From Thermoplasmata archaeon (GTDB lineage: Archaea; Thermoplasmatota; Thermoplasmata; Thermoplasmatales; Thermoplasmataceae), in NCBI GenBank assembly GCA_021850545.1, contig JAJZLU010000044.1, forward strand, positions 38,894 to 102,893: 64,000 bases of DNA, written 5' to 3'. This document shows positions 9,407-19,441 of this stretch, piece by piece; positions within the stretch are counted from its first letter, which is position 1, and every line of letters starts with the position of its first letter. The notes below the pieces were generated by a model. The model did not search any database, was not told the DNA's origin, and saw nothing but the letters and a program-made list of their open reading frames with translations. Made by a program: the position numbers and the translations under genes.

Positions 9407-9470
9407 ATATGTAAATTGGAAAAATCATACTTAAACCTATCAACGGCATTTGTGCCATAGGACAAGCATA

Positions 9471-10382
9471 TCATCGGCTCATGTCAAGGTATGCCTCTAG
9501 GGCAGGCACCGATGGGAGCAGGGCATAAACCTTGTTGTGGAGTTCGTCAAAAATGATGTCGTATATCTCTGAGCTGCACTTTTCCACTTCCCTCACCTTT
9601 TTGTTCTGAAGGTCAACTATGGCAAGGTTTCTGCTTTCCCTGAAGATCACGTAAAGATGGTTCACAAGCGAGTTGTAAACCATTTTCCTAATTGGTTCCC
9701 TGAAGGCAGTGACAACGGAAAAATTGGCTTCAACTAGGCCTGAAACAAGGATCTTCCCGCTTTCAGTGCCTGCAACTACCAGCTTTTCAACACTGCAGAC
9801 AATGGCAGAATTTACAGTTTCATCGCCAAAGCTGATGTCTTGGCTTAAGGACAGGCTCTCGCCAGATCTTATGATAACAAGGCGGGAAGGGTTGCGAAGA
9901 AGGATGATGAAGGAGTCCTCAAGGCTGTCAAAGGAAGTGTGCCTCACCTCTCCCTGAATTGCAGGGAAATCGATGGCCTTCCCATCAGGGTACCTGCAGA
10001 ACGAATATCTTTCGTTTGAGACAAGTAGTATGTCCCTGTCGCTGTCAAGCGAGATCCTTTCCGGCGTGAACCCAAACTTCAGCGGCATTGGCGTCTTGCC
10101 GGCCCCGATTTTATATACAAGCGCTTCGCCATCCGGGGAACCGGTCAGGAAAAGAAGATCCCTGTCCTGGCATATAGAAGCAATTGCATTTCTTCCAGTG
10201 CCTTCCACTGAACCTGTTATTTTGTCAGTTTCAGTGTTTATAATCATGGTCTTTCCCTCCGCGGGGTCAGGAATGTAAAGGGCTTCGGAACTGGAGTGCA
10301 CAGCACCCTTCCATGGCACAGACTTTCCAGTGGCGGGGTCCTGTTTTGGGAGCTTTATCCTGCAAATCCTGACCGTACTCAT
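9471..10382 (-). CDS. Beta-propeller (YVTN-like) repeat protein
   Basis: Repeating ALYIPDPAEGKTMIINTETDKITGSVEG-type blades; start at MSTVR. Confidence 0.5.
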   Translation of the reverse strand: MSTVRICRIKLPKQDPATGKSVPWKGAVHSSSEALYIPDPAEGKTMIINTETDKITGSVEGTGRNAIASICQDRDLLFLTGSPDGEALVYKIGAGKTPMPLKFGFTPERISLDSDRDILLVSNERYSFCRYPDGKAIDFPAIQGEVRHTSFDSLEDSFIILLRNPSRLVIIRSGESLSLSQDISFGDETVNSAIVCSVEKLVVAGTESGKILVSGLVEANFSVVTAFREPIRKMVYNSLVNHLYVIFRESRNLAIVDLQNKKVREVEKCSSEIYDIIFDELHNKVYALLPSVPALEAYLDMSR

Positions 10383-10524
10383 CTGAACCAAATGCCGGGC
10401 AAAAAAAGGGAACTATACATGGTTCATAAAATATTCTCCTTTGTTTGGAATTCAGTTTATTTTCATATTTAGGCCTTTGTGGAAAAAAAACTAATTATTG
10501 AGAGGTGATTATAGCCTGATACTC

Positions 10525-13266
10525 ATGAGTTCCAAATTTCAGAATATCAAGACTTTTAAGGTAAATGGAAAGGAGTACAACTATTATTCACTGAAGGAGC
10601 TTGAAAAACAGGGTTATCCTATTTCAAGGTTCCCAGTTTCAATCAGAGTCATACTTGAATCCCTCGTCAGGAACCTTGACGGGAAAGAGGTCCATGAGAA
10701 GGATATTGAGAACCTCCTCAAGTGGAACGGAACAAACCTTGCGGATTTTGAGATCCCGTTCAAGGTAGCCAGAGTGCTTATGCAGGATTTCACCGGTGTC
10801 CCTGCAGTTGTTGACCTTGCTGTGATGAGGGACGCGGCCGCGGAACTGGGCAAGAATCCAGGCATCATTCAGCCACAGGTCCCTGTGGACCTTGTCATTG
10901 ACCATTCAGTGCAGGTGGATTTCTATGGGACTCCAGAAGCCATGGAACAGAACAGGCAGAAGGAATTCGAGCGGAATGGGGAGAGGTACAGGTTCCTAAA
11001 GTGGGCACAGGGGGCATTCCAGAATCTCAGGATAGTACCGCCTGCGGTGGGAATCGTACACCAGGTGAACCTTGAGCATCTTGCACGCGTGGTAATGGAG
11101 AAGGAATCTGGAGGTAAGAAATGGGCCTTCCCGGACACAGTTGTTGGAACAGATTCGCACACCACAATGATCGACGGCCTCGGCGTGGTTGGCTGGGGTG
11201 TTGGGGGAATAGAGGCTGAGGCAGCAATGCTTGACCAGCCTGTCACTTTCAGGGCACCGGAAGTTGTTGGCGTGCGCCTTTCCGGAAAGCTCAAGCCAGG
11301 AGTAACCGCAACCGATCTTGTCCTCACGGTGACAGAGCTCCTTAGAAAGAACAAGGTTGTAGGCAAGTTCGTCGAATTCCATGGTGAGGGAATAAGGAAC
11401 CTGACGCTTCCTGACAGGGCAACCATATCAAACATGTGCCCCGAATACGGAGCAACTGTAGCGCTCTTCCCGGTGGATGAACAGACCATTGAATACCTGA
11501 GGCTCACGGGCAGGCCAGAGGACCACATCAAGCTGGTTGAGGAATACTGCAAGGCGCAGGGCATATATGGTTCACAGGAAAACATAGAATTTTCCCAGGA
11601 GATTGAGTTTGACCTTTCCACAGTGAAGCCAAGCGTGGCCGGCCCAAAGCTGCCTCAGCAGAGAGTAGAGCTTGGAAACATTGGAAACAGTTTCCTCAGT
11701 TTCATGGAAGAGGGACAGGCATCAAGCAACAACGGAAAACAGCGCTATGAAAATGAGGGAGGCCTCGCAAATGGCCAGATAAAGGGCAAGGCCGGACAGG
11801 TCTATCTCAAGTCTTCTGGAATCAAGCTTGAGGGCAGTGAGGAAACCCTTACTGAAGGCGATGTTGTAATTGCGGCCATTACAAGCTGCACAAACACCAG
11901 CAATCCATACGTCATGCTCGCAGCGGGGCTTCTTGCAAAGAAGGCTGTTGAGAAAGGCCTCAAAGTGAACAGGAAGGTCAAGACAAGCCTCGCCCCAGGG
12001 TCCAGGGTTGTCACAGAATACCTGAACAAGTCAGGCCTGCAGCCATACCTGGACAAACTTGGATTCAACCTAGTGGGGTACGGGTGCACCACCTGCATCG
12101 GAAACAGCGGGCCGCTCAATGAGAGCATAGAATCAGCCATAGTCAGGGATAATCTTGCTACCGCCGCTGTACTCTCAGGCAACAGGAATTTTGAGGCAAG
12201 GGTCCACAGGAACGTACGCGCAAATTACCTGATGTCACCGCCGCTTGTGGTTGCATTTGCCCTCGCAGGAAAGGTTACCATCGACCTTAACAATGAACCC
12301 CTCGGAAAGGGCAAGGATGGCAAGGACGTCTTCCTCAAGGACATATGGCCAGACAGCAATGAGATCACTGACGCAATGAAGGGCTCAATCAGCAGGGAAA
12401 TGTTCATTGAGAGGTACAGCAACATTGCAGACTACAATGAGCAGTGGCTCAAGCTCGAGGCACCAAGCGGCGTTCAGTATGCCTGGGAACCAGAGAGCAC
12501 CTACATCAGGAAGCCCACATTCTTTGACAATTTCAATCCCAAAACAATCATCGAAACCAAGGAACTGAAGGGAACAAGGCCGCTTCTTGTTCTCGGGGAC
12601 TCCATCACCACTGACCACATTTCTCCAGCTGGATCATTCAGCAAGGACACCCCTGCTGGAAAGTATCTAATGGAACATAACGTCCAGCCTGTGGATTTCA
12701 ATTCCTACGGGTCCAGGAGAGGAAACCATGAGGTCATGATGAGGGGGACGTTTGCAAACAACAGGATCAAGAACAAGCTCGCATCAAAGGAAGGGGGGTT
12801 CACGGCCCATTTTCCGGAGAAGAAGGAGATGAGCGTGTATGATGCAGCAATGCAGTATGTGAAGGAAAAGAACCCGCTGATTGTGTTTGCAGGGGACCAG
12901 TACGGGACAGGAAGCTCAAGGGACTGGGCTGCAAAGGGACCTTACCTGCTTGGGGTAAAGGCCATAGTGGCAGTGGGATACGAGAGGATCCACAGGAGCA
13001 ACCTCGTTGGAATGGGAGTGGTCCCTCTCCAGTTCAGGAACGGTGAGAGCTATGATTCCCTGAAGATAGACCCTGAAAAGCCCATTGACATCATCTTTGG
13101 CGATGGCGTGAAGGCTTCAGGAAAGGCAGCAATGAAATTCACCGAGGCCGGTTCCGGCAAGGAGAAGTCGACTGAGCTGATCATAAGGGTAGACACGCCA
13201 GTTGAAGAGGAATACCTGAAAATCGGCGGAATCCTGCAGTTTGTCCTCAGAAGGCTTGTTTCCTGA
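10525..13266 (+). CDS. acnA: Aconitate hydratase A
   Basis: ~913 aa; VVGTDSHTTMIDGLGVVGWGVGGIEAEA, ITSCTNTSNPYVMLAAGLLAKKAVEKGL, GTGSSRDWAAKG. Confidence 0.97.
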   Translation: MSSKFQNIKTFKVNGKEYNYYSLKELEKQGYPISRFPVSIRVILESLVRNLDGKEVHEKDIENLLKWNGTNLADFEIPFKVARVLMQDFTGVPAVVDLAVMRDAAAELGKNPGIIQPQVPVDLVIDHSVQVDFYGTPEAMEQNRQKEFERNGERYRFLKWAQGAFQNLRIVPPAVGIVHQVNLEHLARVVMEKESGGKKWAFPDTVVGTDSHTTMIDGLGVVGWGVGGIEAEAAMLDQPVTFRAPEVVGVRLSGKLKPGVTATDLVLTVTELLRKNKVVGKFVEFHGEGIRNLTLPDRATISNMCPEYGATVALFPVDEQTIEYLRLTGRPEDHIKLVEEYCKAQGIYGSQENIEFSQEIEFDLSTVKPSVAGPKLPQQRVELGNIGNSFLSFMEEGQASSNNGKQRYENEGGLANGQIKGKAGQVYLKSSGIKLEGSEETLTEGDVVIAAITSCTNTSNPYVMLAAGLLAKKAVEKGLKVNRKVKTSLAPGSRVVTEYLNKSGLQPYLDKLGFNLVGYGCTTCIGNSGPLNESIESAIVRDNLATAAVLSGNRNFEARVHRNVRANYLMSPPLVVAFALAGKVTIDLNNEPLGKGKDGKDVFLKDIWPDSNEITDAMKGSISREMFIERYSNIADYNEQWLKLEAPSGVQYAWEPESTYIRKPTFFDNFNPKTIIETKELKGTRPLLVLGDSITTDHISPAGSFSKDTPAGKYLMEHNVQPVDFNSYGSRRGNHEVMMRGTFANNRIKNKLASKEGGFTAHFPEKKEMSVYDAAMQYVKEKNPLIVFAGDQYGTGSSRDWAAKGPYLLGVKAIVAVGYERIHRSNLVGMGVVPLQFRNGESYDSLKIDPEKPIDIIFGDGVKASGKAAMKFTEAGSGKEKSTELIIRVDTPVEEEYLKIGGILQFVLRRLVS

Positions 13267-13273
13267 GCAGAAA

Positions 13274-13291
13274 GTGCGAAAAATTTCGCAC
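13274..13291. terminator. Inverted repeat after acnA (terminator or operator)
   Basis: GTGCGAAA-AA-TTTCGCAC followed by A/T-rich sequence. Confidence 0.45.
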
Positions 13292-13348
13292 AAAAATTTC
13301 CCATAAACTTAATTTTTTTAAACTCAAGAGATCAGGGTATGCACAACT

Positions 13349-14647
13349 ATGTACATAGCCGCACCACCAGGTACCAAGATACTTGCAAAATACCTCCTTC
13401 CAGCTGAAGAGTACAATCTACTGGAAGAAGTGGATTTCAATGTATATGGTGAGGAGAAGTCGCTCACAATACTGCAGTTCATGCGGGACCTGAAGTGGAT
13501 TTACATTTCATATGATGAGGGAGACAAGATAAGCCTCAAGCCCACTGAGACAGGAATAGACATCTTTGAGAGGGGCCTCACCCAGGAATACATGGAGAAA
13601 AACGGGGAACTTGTCAACCTTGTGAAGAAATACCTGGATGACTACCTCATCCCTGGCAGGGAGGTCACGGAAGAGACCCTGAAGCTTTCTGACTTCTACC
13701 TTAAATCCGGAAATTACGGCAGGGCGCTTGATCTTGCATCAAACCTCATCGACCTGGGAAACAGGAACTCAGACAAGAGGCTCCTGGGGCGCGGGCATTA
13801 CGTGTACGGCACAATTAACCTGTACAAGATGGATCTCGATTTTGCAAAGAACCATTTTGAAAAAGCCAAGTACTTTGCTGAAAATGTGGACGACATCACG
13901 ACCGTGGGAAAGTCAGAGCTTGGCCTCGGCTCTTACTATGGCTACAGGGGTGACGTCAACAAAGCCATGGAGATGTTCGAGCATGCCCTGCTCCTGTTTC
14001 AGGAGGTGGGGGATGAATCCGGGCTGAACCAGGTGAAGATGAACGAGGCGTTCACACTTGCCAAGATGGGGAACCTGAAGGAATTCTTTGCCCTGAACCA
14101 CCAGGCCATAGACTACTTCAACACTGTAACGGACAGGTACCACCTGCAGTACTGTTACCAGAATGAATCCGCTGTCCTGCTTTCGCTCGGCAAATATGAT
14201 GCCGCCATAGATGCGGTCGTGGAAGCCCACAACCTTGCCAAAGAGACAAGCAATGAGATGATTGAGAACAGGTCCGGTCTGAGCATTGCACTGATTTACA
14301 TCTACACCATGAGGCCCGGGGATGCCTATGAGTACATCGAGAATGCGACCGGGTTCTTCAGGAGGAATTTTGACACGAACGGCCTGGCGACTTGCTATGA
14401 GATGTTCATGCTTTATGACATCGCCACGAAGGACCTGGCTGTGGCCGACGTGAATCTTGAGAAGTCGAGGCAGAATTTCATGGTGAAGAAGCAGCTCAAT
14501 TACGTCGTTGAATGTTACTCCCAGTATGTTAAGGTACTCAAGATATACCGGTATGAACCTAAATTAATAGAAAAGAAGACAAGGGAATTTTTGGAACTTT
14601 CAAACAAGTTGGGGTTAAAAGAATTATTTTTGCAATTAATGGATTAA
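13349..14647 (+). CDS. TPR-repeat protein with possible N-terminal winged-helix-like region
   Basis: 432 aa with tandem TPR-like helices (e.g. DLDFAKNHFEKAKYFAENV, GDVNKAMEMFEHALLLFQEVGD). Confidence 0.75.
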   Translation: MYIAAPPGTKILAKYLLPAEEYNLLEEVDFNVYGEEKSLTILQFMRDLKWIYISYDEGDKISLKPTETGIDIFERGLTQEYMEKNGELVNLVKKYLDDYLIPGREVTEETLKLSDFYLKSGNYGRALDLASNLIDLGNRNSDKRLLGRGHYVYGTINLYKMDLDFAKNHFEKAKYFAENVDDITTVGKSELGLGSYYGYRGDVNKAMEMFEHALLLFQEVGDESGLNQVKMNEAFTLAKMGNLKEFFALNHQAIDYFNTVTDRYHLQYCYQNESAVLLSLGKYDAAIDAVVEAHNLAKETSNEMIENRSGLSIALIYIYTMRPGDAYEYIENATGFFRRNFDTNGLATCYEMFMLYDIATKDLAVADVNLEKSRQNFMVKKQLNYVVECYSQYVKVLKIYRYEPKLIEKKTREFLELSNKLGLKELFLQLMD

Positions 14648-14652
14648 TTTAT

Positions 14653-14748
14653 TTAATCTACGCAGTACATGCCAAGAGCCAGTATGGTCTTGACCTTTAC
14701 ATTTGACACGTCGATTTCTGCTACCTTCATTTTAAGTTTCTCGGACAT
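14653..14748 (-). CDS. Unannotated 31-aa small ORF (MSEKLKMKVAEIDVSNVKVKTILALGMYCVD)
   Basis: ATG to TAA on minus strand preceded by GAGGTAAAAAA (strong ribosome-binding-site match); too short for the supplied ORF track. Confidence 0.55.
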   Translation of the reverse strand: MSEKLKMKVAEIDVSNVKVKTILALGMYCVD

Positions 14749-14851
14749 TTTTTTACCTCAAAATACCAAGCCGTTTTTACAGGTTAATGATTGCTAGACA
14801 CTGATTCACTTCCGATCTCAGTTCCGCCTTTCGTAAAATCTGTATTTTCTA

Positions 14852-14926
14852 GTACATATGCTTCATATATGAGATATTATGCAATGAATAAATGGGTATA
14901 TCATTCTTGTCTGTAGGTACATATGC
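14852..14926. promoter_or_regulatory. Two direct repeats GTACATATGC in the glnA / small-ORF divergent region
   Basis: GTACATATGC at 14852-14861 and 14917-14926. Confidence 0.4.
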
Positions 14927-15025
14927 ATTCAATTTCCCTGCTTTTCCAATTTATAATCAATGCAGGATAACAACCGTTCAAAGAGAAACTAAAGTAATAT
15001 AAGGGCAGCTAAAATCTAGCAGAGC

Positions 15026-16360
15026 ATGGAAGACCAGGTTAAGGCTTCTATGGATAAGTTAAAGCAGGATAACGCAGAGTTTCTACAGCTTCAGTTCACT
15101 GATATCGTGGGTGCAGTTAAGACACTCACAATCCCCAAGAACAGGTTTGAAAGTGCCCTGTCAGAAGGGGTCGTTTTTGATGGGAGTTCGGTTGCAGGCT
15201 ATGCCCAGATTGAAGAATCTGACATGAGGGCTCACCCTGACCTTTCTACGTATACAATCCTTCCTGAGGGCAGGGACGGATACAAGACTGTGAGGTTCAT
15301 CTGCGACATTTACACACCTGACGGGGAAAGGTTCCCGGGTGACCCGAGATATGTTCTGCAGAGGACGGTCAAGAGGCTCAATGACAAGGGCATGGACTTT
15401 TACGTGGGGCCGGAGTTTGAGTTCTTCGTATTCAAGAGGGACCATGAAGGAAACCCCACAGCCATTCCAAGTGATTATGGCGGCTACTTCGACAACACCC
15501 CCATAGATTCAGCAAATGAGATCAGGCAGGAGATCCTGAAGCACATGTATGATCTCGGCTACCATCCTGAGGCAGCCCACCACGAAGTGGCATACGGGCA
15601 GCAGGAAATTGACCTGAGATATGGGCAGGCACTTGTCATGGCTGACAGAGTGACAATGCTGAAGAACATAATCAAGAATGTTGCCCAGAAGCATGGAATG
15701 TATGCGACATTCATGCCAAAGCCAATCAACGGCGTCAACGGATCGGGAATGCATGTCCACTCAAGCATCATGTCCACGGGCGAGAAGGAGAACCTCTTCT
15801 ATGATGCAAAGGCAAAATACGGCCTCAGTGAACTCGGCATGAGTTACCTGGCCGGAATACTCAAGAACATAAATTCTGCCTCAGCGGTACTGGCATCCTG
15901 GGTAAACTCTTACAAGAGGCTTATTCCAGGATATGAGGCCCCCGTGTACATTTCATGGGCTAACAAGAACAGGTCCGCCCTTGTGAGGGTCCCGGCCGGA
16001 ACCGGCATGAGGAAGAGGATGGAACTAAGGTGCCCTGATTCAGCAGGGAACCCATACCTGCAGTTTGCAGTAATCCTGGGAATGGGCCTTGACGGAATTG
16101 AGAACAAGCTTTCACCTCCGGGCCCAACCGAGAAGGACATATTCCACATGACAGCCGAGGAAAGGGCAAAGGATGGAATACAAAGCATGCCAGAGAGTCT
16201 TGGTGAGGCGCTCCACCACTTCAGGAACAGCAAGCTCATGAAAGGTATCCTGGGCGAGCACATATTTGAGAATTTCATAACGGTAAAGCAGCGGGAATGG
16301 GATGTCTTCAGGTCTCATGTCACGACATGGGAACTTGAGAGATACCTTCCAATCCTCTAA
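15026..16360 (+). CDS. glnA: Glutamine synthetase type I
   Basis: 444 aa; VFDGSSVAGYAQIEESDM, GPEFEFFVF, GSGMHVHSSI, ANKNRSALVRVPAG. Confidence 0.97.
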   Translation: MEDQVKASMDKLKQDNAEFLQLQFTDIVGAVKTLTIPKNRFESALSEGVVFDGSSVAGYAQIEESDMRAHPDLSTYTILPEGRDGYKTVRFICDIYTPDGERFPGDPRYVLQRTVKRLNDKGMDFYVGPEFEFFVFKRDHEGNPTAIPSDYGGYFDNTPIDSANEIRQEILKHMYDLGYHPEAAHHEVAYGQQEIDLRYGQALVMADRVTMLKNIIKNVAQKHGMYATFMPKPINGVNGSGMHVHSSIMSTGEKENLFYDAKAKYGLSELGMSYLAGILKNINSASAVLASWVNSYKRLIPGYEAPVYISWANKNRSALVRVPAGTGMRKRMELRCPDSAGNPYLQFAVILGMGLDGIENKLSPPGPTEKDIFHMTAEERAKDGIQSMPESLGEALHHFRNSKLMKGILGEHIFENFITVKQREWDVFRSHVTTWELERYLPIL

Positions 16361-16365
16361 TTTTT

Positions 16366-16893
16366 TTACCTGTATTCCCTCAATCTTCTTTCTTTTCTCC
16401 GTTCCACGTGCCTGGAATGATAGTACAGGGCTATCAGCACCATGCCGCTGGGAAGCAGGACAAACCCGAAAATTATTGTGAGCAGCGTGGGATAACCTAT
16501 TGTTCCAAGGGAGGCATCTACGCTTATGGTCTGGGATCCCGTGTTCTTGATTATCAGTGAGATATTTCCCGTTGCGGGAGAAACGTAAACACCGGTGAGG
16601 CTGGATTTCTGAAGGGCCGTCTCATTGCCAAAGGACGAGCCTGAAGAAACTGAAACATAGGCGCTGATGTTGAATGCTGCCACATTTGAAGTTACTGTGT
16701 AATCAATGTCATCGCCGGCGTTCACATATTTACCTGAGAGGGTGTAGCTGCCTCCAGGGGATATGTTCACTCCGCTTGCAGAGGTGCTGTTGCTCTCTAC
16801 AAGATAAACTGAAACAGAGAACAGTGCTAAGGAAACGATGATTAATATTGCTCCAATCTTCAATATTCGCCCTCTTCTTGGCCTTTCAAACAT
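16366..16893 (-). CDS. Hypothetical membrane protein with N- and C-terminal TM helices
   Basis: MFERPRRGRILKIGAILIIVSLALFSVSVYLV...LLTIIFGFVLLPSGMVLIALYY. Confidence 0.6.
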   Translation of the reverse strand: MFERPRRGRILKIGAILIIVSLALFSVSVYLVESNSTSASGVNISPGGSYTLSGKYVNAGDDIDYTVTSNVAAFNISAYVSVSSGSSFGNETALQKSSLTGVYVSPATGNISLIIKNTGSQTISVDASLGTIGYPTLLTIIFGFVLLPSGMVLIALYYHSRHVERRKERRLREYR

Positions 16894-16930
16894 AGTTCCT
16901 TCTCCTCTCAATAGTTTTGATGTGAAATAA

Positions 16931-19426
16931 TTATTGCGATTCGCTCACTTCTATTTCCTGTGAACTGGCTGGGGATATTTTTCCTGTGTTCATGGAAATC
17001 CTTATGATCTCAGAATGGGCGGAGATTATTTTCTCATTGCCCCCAATGGTGAGGTCCCCCACCTCGGCACTCATGGATAGTTTCCTCTCAGTCTTGAAGG
17101 CCCTAATGCCGGCAATCACTGAGATGGCGTAATCAAATTCGGCCACCTCCTGTCCAGTAATTTCAAGGGGCAGCTTTGAAGGCCACTGCTCAAGGTGTAT
17201 GCTTTCCTTCAGGCCAAGGTTGTGCGTGTGGTATATTTCCTCAGTTATGAAAGGCAATACTGGAGCGTACATCTTCATGGTCTGCGAAAGGACGAAATTC
17301 AGGGTCTTGGAAACTTCGGCGAACAACTCATGGCCCAGGCTTTCTTTCCTGTTGTTTACGCTCTTTGCAATTTCAAGGTAATTGTCGCAGAACACATTCC
17401 AGAAGAAATTGTCAAGTTCTGCCCTTGCCCTGGAGACCTGATACTGTTCCATGCTGGCTGTGCAGGCATCAATCACGCTGCTGAGCTTGCCAAGGATCCA
17501 CCTGTTTACAGGATATTTCACTTCTGAAGGTGCTGTAGGTACACTCTGGGAACCAGTGATAATCCCGACAAGGTTTGCAGCATTGAGCATCTTGATCAAT
17601 GTCCTGCGGCCCCTGACGAAATCCTGCTCCTTCACTTTTATGTCTTCGCCGGGAATTGTTGTGGAAGCCCAGTATCTCACTGAGTCCGCGCCATACTGCT
17701 TGATGAGGGATTCCGGCTCTATGATGTTCCCCTTGCTCTTGCTCATTTTCTGGCCCAGTGGATCATAAACATTGCCGCTGATAGCAATGTGTTCCCAGGG
17801 GGCCTTTCCGTCATGGATATATGACCTCACAATGGTTGTGAAAGCCCAGAAGTTGATGATGTCATGGCCCTGGAACCTGATATCCATGGGATACAGGAGG
17901 CCGTAGAGGTTGTCATGGCCAAGGTACAGCCTCGGGGTAAGGGAGGAGGTGGCCCAGGTATCCATTATGTCAGTATCTGGCTCAAGTTCAGAGGAACCGC
18001 AATGAGGGCACTTCAGATCCACCTTGTCAAGCCTTGGGTCGACAGGAAGCTGTTCTTCATCTGCAAAAACAGGCTTGCCACACTTCTTGCAGTGCCATAC
18101 CGGGAATGGAACACCAAAGAATCTTTGCCTGGAGATGAGCCAGTCCCATTTCAATCCCTCTATCCAGTTGTCCAGCCTTACCTTCATATGCTCAGGAATC
18201 CATTTTACACTGGCTGCAGTGGCTTTCAGTTCTTCCTTTAGGTCCAGATACCTCACCGACCACTGCTTGCTGATGCTGATCTCAATGGGGGTGTCGCATC
18301 TCTCATGGGTGTTGACTGAGTGCTTTATCCTTTCAATCTTTTCAACCAGTCCCTCATCCTTCAGCTTCTGGAGCATGGTTTTCTTGGCTTCCTGGATGCT
18401 CAATCCTTTAAGGTCGCCTGAGAGTTCGTTCATCCTGCCCCTGTCATCTATTATTACCCTGAGCCCAAGGTTGCTGTATTTTCTCCACAGGGCAAGGTCA
18501 TTCTGGTCCCCAAAGGTACAGAGCATTTCAGCACCAGTGCCCTTTTCCATGTCAGCGTATTCGTCCGCGATCACCGGGACCTCATGGCCGTATAATGGGA
18601 CCTTCACTTTCTTTCCGATCATGTCCCTGTACCTTTCATCTGCCGGGTTGACTATGATTGCTATGCAGGCCCCAATCAATTCAGGCCTGGTAGTGGCAAT
18701 GAGCATGTTTTTGCTGGACTCCCCGAATTTAAGGTACACAAAATCCGCGGAAAGAACCTGGTCTTTCAGTTCAATCTGAGATATGGCTGTCCTGCATGTG
18801 GGGCACCTTATCGTGGGGGCTTCCTCTCGGTAGACTCTGTTTTTCTTCACAAGGTCAAGGAACATTTTCTGGGAAATTCTCTTGGATTCATCAGATGAGG
18901 TTCTGATAGAATTTCCGAAATTGGCGCTCATGCCTAGGTCCCGCCAGTTTTTGAGGAGTTCCGCTTCGGCCTTGTTGCTCTCTTCCGTGCAGAGCCTTAT
19001 GAATTCAACCAGCTCAGTGCGTTCCCCTTTTATTCCCAACTGCTTTTCCGTGTACCTTTCGGTGGGGAGCCCGTTGTCATCAAATCCCCAGGGATAGTAC
19101 ACCTGAAATCCCCTCATCCTCTTGTACCTGGCAATGAAGTCCTGGTGAGGGTATGAAAAGGCATGGCCCATATGCATCTTGCCAGAAATGGTTGGTGGTG
19201 GTGTGTCAATGGCAAACCACCTGGAGCGATCCCTTACACTGGCATCATACCTGTAGATGTCATTTTCAATCCAGTGTTTTTTCCATTTTTCTTCAATATT
19301 GGGAAGGTCCAGTTCCATAGGAAAGGTTAATTTTCTCTGCATTAAAACGATTTGCTTCATGCCGATGATGCAGGCATATTCATGGTGGACTTTGCAAAAT
19401 TCCGACAAAATGTCTTTTAGCCCCAC
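16931..19426 (-). CDS. valS: Valyl-tRNA synthetase
   Basis: Class I aaRS with HMGHAFSYPHQD, DTWATSSLTP and KMSKSKGN; true start may be slightly downstream of listed ATG. Confidence 0.93.
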   Translation of the reverse strand: MGLKDILSEFCKVHHEYACIIGMKQIVLMQRKLTFPMELDLPNIEEKWKKHWIENDIYRYDASVRDRSRWFAIDTPPPTISGKMHMGHAFSYPHQDFIARYKRMRGFQVYYPWGFDDNGLPTERYTEKQLGIKGERTELVEFIRLCTEESNKAEAELLKNWRDLGMSANFGNSIRTSSDESKRISQKMFLDLVKKNRVYREEAPTIRCPTCRTAISQIELKDQVLSADFVYLKFGESSKNMLIATTRPELIGACIAIIVNPADERYRDMIGKKVKVPLYGHEVPVIADEYADMEKGTGAEMLCTFGDQNDLALWRKYSNLGLRVIIDDRGRMNELSGDLKGLSIQEAKKTMLQKLKDEGLVEKIERIKHSVNTHERCDTPIEISISKQWSVRYLDLKEELKATAASVKWIPEHMKVRLDNWIEGLKWDWLISRQRFFGVPFPVWHCKKCGKPVFADEEQLPVDPRLDKVDLKCPHCGSSELEPDTDIMDTWATSSLTPRLYLGHDNLYGLLYPMDIRFQGHDIINFWAFTTIVRSYIHDGKAPWEHIAISGNVYDPLGQKMSKSKGNIIEPESLIKQYGADSVRYWASTTIPGEDIKVKEQDFVRGRRTLIKMLNAANLVGIITGSQSVPTAPSEVKYPVNRWILGKLSSVIDACTASMEQYQVSRARAELDNFFWNVFCDNYLEIAKSVNNRKESLGHELFAEVSKTLNFVLSQTMKMYAPVLPFITEEIYHTHNLGLKESIHLEQWPSKLPLEITGQEVAEFDYAISVIAGIRAFKTERKLSMSAEVGDLTIGGNEKIISAHSEIIRISMNTGKISPASSQEIEVSESQ

Positions 19427-19441
19427 ACATCTAATGCCAAT

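Noticed and set aside
10384-10426. TGAACCA ... TGGTTCA inverted repeat upstream of the beta-propeller gene
   Set aside because: Only 7 bp with a 29-nt spacer and overlapping the gene start; easily expected by chance in 64 kb.
10923-11621. 232-aa minus-strand ORF
   Set aside because: Antisense to aconitase coding sequence.
18024-18779. 251-aa plus-strand ORF
   Set aside because: Antisense to valS; Ser-rich shadow ORF without recognisable motifs.
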